Positions 54,748 to 62,708 of a DNA stretch of 64,000 nt are shown here, in pieces (positions within the stretch are counted from its first letter, which is position 1; every line of letters begins with the position of its first letter). Source of the stretch: Natronomonas sp. CBA1123 (GTDB taxonomy: Archaea; Halobacteriota; Halobacteria; Halobacteriales; Haloarculaceae); contig NZ_WPCC01000010.1 of the NCBI RefSeq assembly GCF_009741925.1, positions 1-64,000 on the forward strand, in the 5' to 3' direction. The notes beneath the pieces are model-generated. The model made no database searches. It was not told the origin of the DNA and worked only from the letters and a program-made list of their open reading frames with translations. The translations under genes and the position numbers were made by a program.

Positions 54748-55836
54748 ATGGACGACTATCTCATCGACGACGACAACATCCCGCTGGGCCGCCGCTCGGT
54801 CCTGCCCGGCGAGGGCTTCTTCACGCCGGATTCCTTCGACGAAGCCCAAGCCGAAAAGGAGGCCCGCGAGGCCCTTGCCGGCGCCGACCGGGTCGTCGTC
54901 GCCGACCCCGACGCCGACGGACTGGGCTGTGTCGCACTCCTCCGGGTGGCCTTCGGCGAGGCTGCTCTCCTTCCCGCAGGCCCCCACGAAATCGCCGAGG
55001 CCTTGGAGTACGTCGCCGAGTTCGGCGAACCCGACCTCGAGGTGTTCGTCTGTGACCTCTGTCCGGACTCCGAGAGCGACATCGAGGCGCTGCCGGCGGT
55101 CGCCGAACGCGCCACCTCGGTTCGGTGGTTCGACCACCACCAGTGGGACGACGACCTCGTGCGGTCCGTCGAGGAGTACGCCGATTTGACCGTCGGCGAC
55201 TCCGAGGAGGTGTGTACGACCGATGTGGCGCTTGCGGAACTCGACTACACCTTCGACGACCGCTACGCCGACCTCGCGGCGGTCACCCGCGACCACGACC
55301 TCTGGTTGCGTGAGGACCCTCGCAGCGACGACATCGCGGACTACGCCTACTGGGCCGACCCCGAGGAGTACATCGACACCGTCGTCGAACACGCCGCCGA
55401 CCTCCCGCCCGAGGTGGAGTCGTTCCTCGAAGAACAGCGCGTCGAGAAGGAGGCGCTCATCGAGAAGGCTATCGAGCGCGCCGAGTTCGAGGCCATCGGC
55501 GAGTGGACCGTCGGCGTCACCTACGGCCGCTGTTCACAGAACGAGGTCGCCGAAGCGATGCGCGAGGAGGGCGCCGACGCCTCCGTCATCGTCAAGCCCG
55601 CGGGGTCGGCCTCCATCCGCGGCACCGACTCCTTCGAGCGCTGTCACGAGGTCGCCGGGCAGGTCAACGGCGGCGGCCACCCGAAAGCGGCGGGCTGTAA
55701 ACCCGATATTTACGACGACATGCTGGATTACGCCCACCACTGGACGACTCGGGGCGCTATCACGAAACAGGTCATCCTCGATGCGTTCCGGAACCTACCC
55801 GAAGAAGACGAGGAAGGCGTCGAAACCGACCGCTGA
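54748..55836 (+). CDS. DHH-DHHA1 phosphoesterase
   Basis: A 362-residue member of the DHH superfamily (RecJ/NrnA/GdpP-like). Metal-binding motifs VVVADPDADGLGC (near 50-62), FVCDLCPDSE (near 108) and the name-giving WFDHHQWDDD (near 128) are clear; DHHA1 shows VAGQVNGGGHPKAAGCKP near 312. These enzymes cleave phosphodiester bonds in short nucleotides or single-stranded DNA. No membrane or S1 domain. Its exact role (nanoRNase, cyclic-nucleotide phosphodiesterase or RecJ-like exonuclease) is not resolved by sequence. It is convergent with the gene at 55844. Confidence 0.88.
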   Translation: MDDYLIDDDNIPLGRRSVLPGEGFFTPDSFDEAQAEKEAREALAGADRVVVADPDADGLGCVALLRVAFGEAALLPAGPHEIAEALEYVAEFGEPDLEVFVCDLCPDSESDIEALPAVAERATSVRWFDHHQWDDDLVRSVEEYADLTVGDSEEVCTTDVALAELDYTFDDRYADLAAVTRDHDLWLREDPRSDDIADYAYWADPEEYIDTVVEHAADLPPEVESFLEEQRVEKEALIEKAIERAEFEAIGEWTVGVTYGRCSQNEVAEAMREEGADASVIVKPAGSASIRGTDSFERCHEVAGQVNGGGHPKAAGCKPDIYDDMLDYAHHWTTRGAITKQVILDAFRNLPEEDEEGVETDR

Positions 55837-55843
55837 GTTACTG

Positions 55844-56305
55844 CTACGCCTCGTCGACGACCCACTTATCGGAGTAGGTCGTCCCGCAGGCACAGGCCGC
55901 ATAGCCGTGAATCACGTCGCCGTCGGCGTAAATGCCGCCGACGCCCTCGTTTTGCTCTTCGGCGAAGGCGAAGACGAACTTGACGTAGTGGTCCTCGTCG
56001 GGCTTGTCCTCGGTGTCCGGACACGTCCCGCCGGTGCAGTCGGCGTCGATGTCGCCGTCGGTCTGCATCGCCATCCCGGCGAAGTCCATCGCGTCGAGGC
56101 CCGTCGCCTGCTGGAACGCCGACCGGCCCTCCTTGCCGGGCAACACCAACACGACGCCGTCGTCGACGCGCGTGCCGATTTCGAGTAACTCCCCCATCGA
56201 CCCGACGCCCTCCTCGTGGAGGTACACGAGGATGTCGTCGACGCGCTCGCCCTCCAAGAACGCGTCGTACAGCGCGCTCGCGGGGCGGTCGTCGTCGGCG
56301 CTCAT
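55844..56305 (-). CDS. Haloarchaeal protein of unknown function (DUF5807-like)
   Basis: A 153-residue acidic soluble protein: YDAFLEGERVDDILVYLHEE, EIGTRVDDGVVLVLPGKEGR, then DADCTGGTCPDTEDKPDEDH and GYAACACGTTYSDKWVVDEA. The cysteines (two in CTGGTC, two in CACG) might bind a metal. I recall this as the haloarchaeal DUF5807 family; no function is known. Start overlaps the stop of the upstream gene by 4 bases (ATGA), so the two genes are coupled. Confidence 0.7.
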   Translation of the reverse strand: MSADDDRPASALYDAFLEGERVDDILVYLHEEGVGSMGELLEIGTRVDDGVVLVLPGKEGRSAFQQATGLDAMDFAGMAMQTDGDIDADCTGGTCPDTEDKPDEDHYVKFVFAFAEEQNEGVGGIYADGDVIHGYAACACGTTYSDKWVVDEA

Positions 56306-56715
56306 CCGTCGAGGTCCTCCGCTATCGAGGCGAGGCTGTCATCGGGCGTCTCCGCGATGTCGTAGACTGCCCGCTCGCCGGGCGCACGAAGCCCGTACTG
56401 TTCGCCCTCGACGACCACGTCCAGAAGCGCCGAGCGACCCGCTTCCAGGCCGGCGGATTCGACCCACTCGGTGAGGCGGTTCTCACCGCCGCCCTCTCGG
56501 GCGAGTCGAGCGTTGTCGTAGAGGCCGCGCAGTTCGTACTCGCCGTCGAGACCGACCTCGACGAGGGCGTGATACGTCGACTCGTCGGCCTCGATGCGGA
56601 TGACGCCTTCCGGCATCGTCCCTTCGGGAACGACGAGTTTCGGTCGGTCGAGCGCGCCGGCTGATTCGATGGCGACGCGAACAGTCTCGACGCCGTCGGA
56701 GGAAAGGCTGGGCAT
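56302..56715 (-). CDS. Haloarchaeal protein of unknown function (DUF7112-like)
   Basis: A 137-residue acidic protein: VETVRVAIESAGALDRPKLV, ESTYHALVEVGLDGEYELRG, NRLTEWVESAGLEAGRSALL and APGERAVYDIAETPDDSLAS. It has a beta-rich, possibly nucleic-acid-binding layout but no known motif. Family name (DUF7112) is from memory. It lies between rps6e and the DUF5807-like gene, all on the minus strand, and is probably co-transcribed with them. Confidence 0.65.
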   Translation of the reverse strand: MPSLSSDGVETVRVAIESAGALDRPKLVVPEGTMPEGVIRIEADESTYHALVEVGLDGEYELRGLYDNARLAREGGGENRLTEWVESAGLEAGRSALLDVVVEGEQYGLRAPGERAVYDIAETPDDSLASIAEDLDG

Positions 56716-56741
56716 GGATGCGATACGAACAGAAGGGGAGA

Positions 56742-57137
56742 TTACTCGTCGTCCTCGTCGGCGCCGAGCAGTTCCTCGACGGACTGGTCGCCGCGACCGA
56801 CGATTTTCGCGTTAATCTGTCGCGTGTCGTCGGAGACCTCTGCGCCGCGGACGGTCACGCGCTTGCGCTCGCCGTCGACGCTCGGCTCGAAGCCGACGCC
56901 CCCCTCGAGCAGGATGGCCTTCGTGCCGGTGCCGGTCACGTCCTCCCGCATCGGTCGCCCCGAGGTGTCGGAGCCACCGGTGAGTTCGAGCTTGTAGCCG
57001 GGGAGGCCGACGGCGTCGCCGTCGACCGTCTCGCCGAGCGAGCGGCCGATGAATCGGTTCGCGTCCTGTCCGTCAACGTCGAAGGAGTGCGTAGTGCCCT
57101 CCTCTGGGTCGCCGACGACGACCTGAAAGTCTGCCAT
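56742..57137 (-). CDS. rps6e: 30S ribosomal protein S6e (eS6)
   Basis: A 131-residue archaeal small-subunit ribosomal protein: [20 protein letters not shown] at the start, [40 protein letters not shown], then [20 protein letters not shown] and [20 protein letters not shown]. These are the archaeal eS6 signatures. It binds 16S rRNA in the body of the 30S subunit. The ATG at 57137 is the family start. A run of six C in the gene (56899-56904) is in frame. Confidence 0.96.
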   Translation of the reverse strand: MADFQVVVGDPEEGTTHSFDVDGQDANRFIGRSLGETVDGDAVGLPGYKLELTGGSDTSGRPMREDVTGTGTKAILLEGGVGFEPSVDGERKRVTVRGAEVSDDTRQINAKIVGRGDQSVEELLGADEDDE

Positions 57138-57220
57138 ACGGGCATCAACTCGATGCGTCGGCAAAAGGGTATTGAAAAGACCTCGGCGTCGGACCCCGCT
57201 CTGAGGCCCGCGTTCCGTAC

Positions 57221-57745
57221 TCAGGCGGCCAACTTCGCGGCCATCTCCAACTCGAAGCCGCTGGTGTCGCACGGCTCGAAGCCGACCTTCCGGTACAGCG
57301 CCGTCGCGGCCTTGTTCCAGCGCTCGACGGTGAGCCACACCTGCTCGATGCCGCTCTCCCGACCGGCTCCGAGCAGACACTCGATGAGTTGGGTTCCGAT
57401 ACCCGCCTCCTGGTACTCTCGAAGGACGAAGATGGCCAACTCCGAGGCGCCCTCGGTGTCGGGGACGAGCGTCGCGTGGCCGACCGCGTCGTCGCCGTGC
57501 CAGGCGACGACGTTCACGCACTCATCGAGGAGCAGGTTGTCGAGCCACTTCCGAATCCCCTTCTCGGCGGTCGGCGGAATCCCCTGTGCGCGGTCCTCGG
57601 GGTCGAACTGCAGATACATCTCGACGAGCGTCTCGAACTCGTCGTCGTAGCGGCGGATTTCGATGTCGCGGCCGTCGCGGTCGGCGAACGAACGGGGCGG
57701 TCCCTCGTAGGGGCCGGCCACCTCGTCGGGGTACTCGCGAGTCAT
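57221..57745 (-). CDS. GNAT family N-acetyltransferase
   Basis: A 174-residue GNAT domain: [40 protein letters not shown], then the acetyl-CoA-binding motif [21 protein letters not shown] (near 105-124) with the Q-x2-G-x-G loop, and [20 protein letters not shown]. Acceptor unknown. Its start overlaps the UspA gene stop by 4 bases, so both are expressed together. N-terminal 25 residues look disordered. Confidence 0.9.
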   Translation of the reverse strand: MTREYPDEVAGPYEGPPRSFADRDGRDIEIRRYDDEFETLVEMYLQFDPEDRAQGIPPTAEKGIRKWLDNLLLDECVNVVAWHGDDAVGHATLVPDTEGASELAIFVLREYQEAGIGTQLIECLLGAGRESGIEQVWLTVERWNKAATALYRKVGFEPCDTSGFELEMAAKLAA

Positions 57746-58110
57746 CGGATGAGCGTCACCGTCGTTTGGGCGTTCAACAGAACGAACTCGGCGATAGAGC
57801 CGAGTTGTACTTTTCCGAGCGGGCTCGTCTCGCCGCCGCCCAGTACGATTCGGTCGAACTCCTCGCGCTCGGCGAACTCGAGCAACTGACTCCCCGGGTG
57901 CCCGGAGAGCGACACCACCTCGGCGTCGAAGCCCTCGTTCTCTAACACCGCGTCGACGCGGGCCCGCAGTTCCCCTTCGTCCATCGAGGAGTCCGGATTC
58001 TCCACGATAGCGATGGTGAGGTCGTCGCCGGCCGCCATCGCTCGTGCGACGGCTTGCTCCAGCGCATAGAGGGAGTCCTCGCTTCCGCCGATGCCCAGCA
58101 GCACCTTCAT
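57742..58110 (-). CDS. Universal stress protein UspA family (short)
   Basis: A 122-residue UspA-like protein: MKVLLGIGGSEDSLYALEQA, DDLTIAIVENPDSSMDEGEL, EVVSLSGHPGSQLLEFAERE and FDRIVLGGGETSPLGKVQLG then [18 protein letters not shown]. The ATP motif GGGETSPLGKVQLGS is close to G-2x-G-9x-G-S. It is first in a two-gene operon with the GNAT gene. The ATG at 58110 is the family start. Confidence 0.87.
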   Translation of the reverse strand: MKVLLGIGGSEDSLYALEQAVARAMAAGDDLTIAIVENPDSSMDEGELRARVDAVLENEGFDAEVVSLSGHPGSQLLEFAEREEFDRIVLGGGETSPLGKVQLGSIAEFVLLNAQTTVTLIR

Positions 58111-58287
58111 GTACGGTGCTTGACGCCCCGAAGCAAAAGCCTCCCGGCCTCTCGTGTAGATTCGTTGAATTGTCGTGTGGTCGCTCACGGCTCGCGGGTC
58201 GCTACGCTCCCCGCTTGCTCATCCGTCGGCCTCCCTCCGGTCGGCTGACGCGACTCACGGCTCATTCCGTTCGCCGTTCGCACAAAA

Positions 58288-58314
58288 CGTGGTCCTCCTT
58301 ACGGTCGGACCACG
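58288..58314. repeat. Hairpin CGTGGTCC...GGACCACG in a repeat-rich gap
   Basis: 8-base perfect stem. The whole gap 58111-58375 is rich in imperfect palindromes built from CGGCTC, CGCTAC and CCGTCGG and has no gene. It resembles the hairpin array at 52.1-52.3 kb. Confidence 0.5.
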
Positions 58315-58375
58315 CGTACGCCACCCGTCAGACAACGCCGATACGCTTTTTCGGCGGCAGAACGCTACGCCCAGT

Positions 58376-59053
58376 ATGGCCGACGACGCGCAGGCGACGG
58401 ACGATGGGGAGGAACCGACGCCGGCGTTCAGACGACTCCCGGAGGACGAACGCACCGACAGCGAAGCTGATAGCGACGCTGACGTTCCCGAGGACGTCCG
58501 GGAGTACGCCCGCTTTTCGAAAATCGACGGGGCGACCTACGACCGTGCTAACGAGTTCCTCCGGGACCGGACGTACATCACCGCCCGCGAGTGGGCGATG
58601 GCGCGACTCTGTGCGGATTTCCGCACGGAAACCGGCGTCGAGATGACGAAAATCGGCGAGAACCTCCCGGAACTCGTCCCGTTCATGACCGACACCTACA
58701 GCCCGCAGGCGGTCAATCAGGCCCGCTCGTCGTTCGACGAGAAGGTCCGAAAGGCCGGCGCGACGTTCCTCTACGGCGCGATGTGTGACTTCTACACCGC
58801 CGAGGAACTCGACGACCTGATGTACGAGATTACCGAGGTGGCGAAGTTCCTCCTCGAAGTCGAGGGCGTCGAACTCACCGTCGACGAGGAACTGGAGGCC
58901 GAAGAGCGCATCTCCAGTGTCATGCGCGAGGTCCGGGAGTCCTCGGCGGCGCTGCGACACGACGAACTCGCCTGTCCGAACTGCGGCCACGAGATGCACG
59001 CCACGGAAGACGGCACCGACGCCGACATCGCCGCCGACGCCGCCGACGACTGA
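58376..59053 (+). CDS. Haloarchaeal DUF5806-like protein with C-terminal zinc-ribbon half
   Basis: A 225-residue protein: an acidic disordered start, then a helical domain (YARFSKIDGATYDRANEFLR; YITAREWAMARLCADFRTET; MTKIGENLPELVPFMTDTYS; AVNQARSSFDEKVRKAGATF) and a C-terminal LACPNCGHEMHATEDG with one CxxC plus His. I recall it as DUF5806; the domain ordering (a sequence-specific, TypeII-like helical bundle) is conserved in haloarchaea. Function unknown; the CPNCGHEMH end may bind zinc. The ATG at 58376 is the first good start. It is convergent with dihydroorotase. Confidence 0.75.
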   Translation: MADDAQATDDGEEPTPAFRRLPEDERTDSEADSDADVPEDVREYARFSKIDGATYDRANEFLRDRTYITAREWAMARLCADFRTETGVEMTKIGENLPELVPFMTDTYSPQAVNQARSSFDEKVRKAGATFLYGAMCDFYTAEELDDLMYEITEVAKFLLEVEGVELTVDEELEAEERISSVMREVRESSAALRHDELACPNCGHEMHATEDGTDADIAADAADD

Positions 59054-59059
59054 CCCGCG

Positions 59060-60322
59060 CTACTCGCGGACGTTTTCCCCGTCTCCTTCACCGAACTCGC
59101 CGTCGTGGTAGACGACGGTCCCCCGAACCATCGTCAATTCGGGGAAAACGGCATCGCGACCCTCGAACGGCGTCCACCCGCACTTCGCGTGAAGTTTCTC
59201 GCCGCGAATCGACACGCTCGCGTCGGGGTCGAACAGCACGAGGTCGGCGTCGTTGCCCGCCTCGATGCGCCCCTTGTTCGGTAACTCGAAGATATCGGCG
59301 ACGTTCGCCGCGGTCACGTCCCGGACGCGCTCGTAGTCGATGGTTCCCGTCCGGGCCTCCTCCAACAACAGTGGGAGGGCGGTTTCGACGCCGGGAACGC
59401 CGCTCGGCGCGTCCCAGATGCTGGCGTCTTTCTCCTCGCGAGTGTGGGGTGCGTGGTCGGTCGCGACGATGTCGACGGTGCCGTCGACGAGTCGCTCGAA
59501 CAGGTCGTCTCGCCGCCGCTCGTTCCGCAGCGGCGGGTTCATCCGGCCGAACGTTCCGAGTTCTTCGAGGTCGTCACGCGACAGGAAGAGGTGATGCGGC
59601 GTCGCCTCGCAGGTCATCCCCGCTTCGTCGGCGATGTCGGCGCCCTCCGGCGTCGAGGTGTGGGCGATGTGAATTCCGGAGTCGAGGCCGTTCGCGACCG
59701 TACAGGCGCGGTCGATGGCCTCGATTTCGGCCTCGGCGGTGCGGTAGGCGCTCCAGGCATCGGCGTCGTCGCGTTCTGTGGCCGCCTCTTCGAACAGCGT
59801 CGCGTCCTCGGCGTGGACGGTCACTTTCACGCCTGCCGCCTCCGCTTTTTTGAGGGCATCTTCGAAGAGGTCGGCGTCGATGCCCATCTCGCCGGTCGAA
59901 TCAGCGAGGAACACCTCGCCGAGCGCCGCGATGGGTTCCTCGAACAGTTCCTCGGGCTTCCAGTCCTCGGTAACGCCGCCGTTGATGCCGTAGTCGATTT
60001 CCGATTCCCGCGCCAATCGAGCTTTCTCCTCGAAACTCGCGGCGTCTATCGTCGGCGGGTCGGTGTTCGGTTGGTCGAACACCGTCGTCACGCCGCCAGC
60101 GGCGGCGCTTTGCGACCCCGTCGTCCACGTTTCTTTGTGGGGGTATCCCGGCTCTCGGAAGTGGACATGGGCGTCTATCATCCCCGGAAGGAGCCGCTTT
60201 CCGTCGGCGTCCAGTACGTCTCTGTCGGCGTCGAGTTCCTCCCCGACCTCGGCGATGGTTTCGCCGTCGACGAGCACGTCACGAACCCGGCCGTCAGCGA
60301 GCGTCGCGTTCCGAATGAGCAT
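59060..60322 (-). CDS. pyrC: Dihydroorotase (pyrimidine biosynthesis)
   Basis: A 420-residue amidohydrolase that closes carbamoyl-aspartate to dihydroorotate. MIDAHVHFREPGYPHKETW (near 48-66) supplies the HxH metal ligands; ADSTGEMGIDADLFEDALKK, VKVTVHAED, SGIHIAHTSTPEGADIADEA and DIVATDHAPHTREEKDASIW carry the other His ligands and the catalytic Asp (TDHAPHT). FGRMNPPLRNERRRDDL binds substrate. An allantoinase is the usual alternative, but the haloarchaeal pattern fits PyrC. It uses an ATG at 60322; the frame extends upstream without sense. Confidence 0.9.
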   Translation of the reverse strand: MLIRNATLADGRVRDVLVDGETIAEVGEELDADRDVLDADGKRLLPGMIDAHVHFREPGYPHKETWTTGSQSAAAGGVTTVFDQPNTDPPTIDAASFEEKARLARESEIDYGINGGVTEDWKPEELFEEPIAALGEVFLADSTGEMGIDADLFEDALKKAEAAGVKVTVHAEDATLFEEAATERDDADAWSAYRTAEAEIEAIDRACTVANGLDSGIHIAHTSTPEGADIADEAGMTCEATPHHLFLSRDDLEELGTFGRMNPPLRNERRRDDLFERLVDGTVDIVATDHAPHTREEKDASIWDAPSGVPGVETALPLLLEEARTGTIDYERVRDVTAANVADIFELPNKGRIEAGNDADLVLFDPDASVSIRGEKLHAKCGWTPFEGRDAVFPELTMVRGTVVYHDGEFGEGDGENVRE

Positions 60323-60347
60323 TACTCCGACTGTGGGGGGCCGACTC

Positions 60348-61046
60348 CTAAACGTCACGGAGTACGTCCTCCGCCGCGACGCGTTCGACGCGTCGCTTCC
60401 CGACGAACGCCGACTCGACGGCATCGATGACCCCATCAGGATCACCGGGTCCGCCCGCCGCTTCGACGCTGCCGACCGACTCCGGGTCGAACAGCGCACC
60501 GAGGGCGTCGTACACCGGCGTGAGTACGTCGGCGATGGCGGATTCGTCGGCCGCTCGGACGACGATACAGCCACCGACGGTCGCGGTTTCGCGGCGGACG
60601 CGCTGAGCGATGCCGGCGATTTTTCCCCCACCCTGCAGCGAGTGGTCGCCGGGGCAGAACGCGCCGTCGGGTTCGCCGTCGCGGACCGTCGCTCCGAGCG
60701 AACTGAGGGCGCGTTTCAGTCGGTCGGTCGCGTCGTCGTATCGGTCGCCGATGCCCTCGCCGTTGCGGTTCGGGACGACGTGAGAGAACGCAACGACAGA
60801 ACCCGTGTAGGCAACTGCGCGGCCGCCCACCTCGCGTTCGACGACCGCGTAGTCTCGCTGCCGGGCGGCCTGCCGAGCGCGGTCATAGCCATCGCTGGCG
60901 GCGTCGCGGCGGCCGAAGGCGACCTGTTGGTGAGGCGTCCACACACGGAGCGCCGGTTCGCCGGTCGCCTCGACGCCGGCCGAGAGCGCGGCTCCGACCT
61001 CCCGGTCGGCGTTCACGTCACCACTGCGGCCTCGAACCACGCGCAT
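60348..61046 (-). CDS. Lipoate-protein ligase/BPL-fold protein (LplA-like)
   Basis: A 232-residue protein: LRVWTPHQQVAFGRRDAASD with the R-R loop, AVVEREVGGRAVAYTGSVVA (near 69-88), FCPGDHSLQGGGKIAGIAQR with the catalytic Lys (near 133), and ATVGGCIVV. In LplA/LipB enzymes this Lys binds the lipoyl-adenylate or octanoyl group, so a role in lipoylation is probable; some relatives act on biotin. It is 25 bases from dihydroorotase (start region) on the same strand. A run of six G in the gap (60335-60340) is not in a gene. Confidence 0.8.
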   Translation of the reverse strand: MRVVRGRSGDVNADREVGAALSAGVEATGEPALRVWTPHQQVAFGRRDAASDGYDRARQAARQRDYAVVEREVGGRAVAYTGSVVAFSHVVPNRNGEGIGDRYDDATDRLKRALSSLGATVRDGEPDGAFCPGDHSLQGGGKIAGIAQRVRRETATVGGCIVVRAADESAIADVLTPVYDALGALFDPESVGSVEAAGGPGDPDGVIDAVESAFVGKRRVERVAAEDVLRDV

Positions 61047-61097
61047 GGGTCGAGTTGGTGACGACGGGGCTAAAACGGCCCGGCCCGAAGCCGCGGT

Positions 61098-61932
61098 ATG
61101 GTGACGCTGCCGGCGTCGGTCGTCGAACGCTACGAGCGGTTCTCGCTGTACAACTCGCCGTATCCGGCACACGACCGCGGCTGTGCCGTCGATTTCTACC
61201 CTGGCTCCGACGAGGCAGTCTCGCCAGTCGCCGGTGAAGTCATCGAGACGCGAACGGTTCGCTGTCCGCCGAAACCGTACGCTGTCGACGAAGACCACCT
61301 GATACTCGTCGACTGTGGCGACGTGGTCGCCCGTATCCTCCACGTCGACCCGGCGGTTTCGGCGGGGGGAGTCGGTTGACGTCGGTGATTCGCTCGGCAC
61401 GCTCGTCCGCTCGGGGTTTTTCGGACAGTGGGTCGACAACCACGTCCACCTCGGCTTCCGGAGCCACGACCAGAACCTCCGGCGGGCATCGGGGTCGCTA
61501 TCGTTGGAGTTGGACGTGGCGGTCGCTGGCGTGCCGTGGGACGGCACTGGCGAAGTGCTGGAGACGGGACCGACCCACGTCTCACTCGACGCGCCGACGT
61601 ACACGGGGGAGGGGTTCGCGGCGCTGTCCAGCGACGAGGGGGTTCCGCTTGATGGTGGACTTCCCCACTACGCCGGTGGTGGAACGCTACGGCAACACGA
61701 GGGGTCGGTGTCGCTGCTCGGAACGACGGTCGGCGAGGTGACGGGACGGGGCCTTCGCTGGGAGGACGTGGCCGTTTACGCCAACGATGTCCGAGCGACG
61801 GGGCTATCGCTGTTCGCCTCGCAGGTGCCGTTCGGCGCGAAACTCGTCTTCCACGATGGCCACGACTTCTCGGCCGGCGAGTCGGTGTCGGTGTCAGTCG
61901 AACTGACGAGCGAACCGATTCGGTTGGGCTGA
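61098..61932 (+). pseudogene. M23-peptidase-fold-like protein, frameshifted in a G6 run (possibly intact in the living cell)
   Basis: The first part (61098-61379) reads LPASVVERYERFSLYNSPYP, AVDFYPGSDEAVSPVAGEVI and ARILHVDPAVSAG. The second, in another frame to 61932, continues ESVDVGDSLGTLVRSGFFGQ, WVDNHVHLGFR, then VAVYANDVRATGLSLFASQ. The spSPVAGxV and NHVHLGF motifs recall the lysostaphin-like (M23) fold, where His residues bind zinc; haloarchaea have no murein, so the substrate would be different. The frames meet at six G (61364-61369); five give SAGESVDVGDSLG and one protein of 277 residues. Confidence 0.7.
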
Positions 61933-62083
61933 CAGCCGGTGGTCGGACACGACAGCGCGCTCCCGCGGCGGGCCACCGGGCTCCCGCCGTGTTCGCCGCG
62001 GGTTCGGATTACGTCACGGCCGTCGGTGGCCGCGGCTCCGTATATAAATCTCAGCCGTGCCCCCTGTTTTCGGGTCGAATCCA

Positions 62084-62659
62084 CTACAAAACGAGCCAGC
62101 CGGCGATTCCGAGCAGGACGACCCCCGAGACGCGCTGGAGCCACGGGCTCTCGCCGCCGAACTGTCCCGACAGCGCGCCAACGCCACCGAGATAGACGGC
62201 GGTGATGGCGGCGTACAGCGCGCCGAGAACCAGCATGCCGGCGGCAGGGTTCGCTTCGGGTGCAAACCCCGGCAGGAAGGCGAGGAAAAACAGCGCGACC
62301 TGTGGATTGAGGACGTTGACCGCCAGTCCCTGCAGGTAGGGACGCCCCTCGGCCGCCTCGCGCGTGTCGTCGTCGGCGGCGCGGAGTGACTGCACGCCGA
62401 GATAGGTGAGATAGACGGCGCCGAGCGTGACGACGACGGTTCGAGCCTCCGGGACGGCGGAAAACAGCGCGGCGAGGCCGAATGCGGCCGCGGCGGTGTG
62501 GACGAGAATCCCCGTCGAGACGCCGAGCGCGGAGAGAACGCCAGCGCGTCGCCCCTCGCCGGCGCCGCGTGCGAGGACGTACGCCGTGTCCGGCCCCGGC
62601 GTCAGAATCAGGGCGACGGCGGCGGTCAGATAGACGGCGAGCGTCGCGGCGTCAAACAC
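62084..62659 (-). CDS. LysE/RhtB-family amino-acid exporter
   Basis: A 191-residue inner-membrane protein with about six helices: TLAVYLTAAVALILTPGPDT then AYVLARGAGEGRRAGVLSAL at the start (the TPGPDT motif is typical), TLGAVYLTYLGVQSLRAADD, NPQVALFFLAFLPGFAPEAN and GESPWLQRVSGVVLLGIAGW. It would export an amino acid or homoserine-lactone-like compound. It lies alone, with the S9 peptidase gene upstream on the same strand and 49 bases between. The ATG at 62659 is the family start. Confidence 0.9.
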   Translation of the reverse strand: MFDAATLAVYLTAAVALILTPGPDTAYVLARGAGEGRRAGVLSALGVSTGILVHTAAAAFGLAALFSAVPEARTVVVTLGAVYLTYLGVQSLRAADDDTREAAEGRPYLQGLAVNVLNPQVALFFLAFLPGFAPEANPAAGMLVLGALYAAITAVYLGGVGALSGQFGGESPWLQRVSGVVLLGIAGWLVL

Positions 62660-62708
62660 ACGCGACGTTTCGGTCTATCGGTGTTAGCTCTGACGACTGT
62701 CGGGGGCG

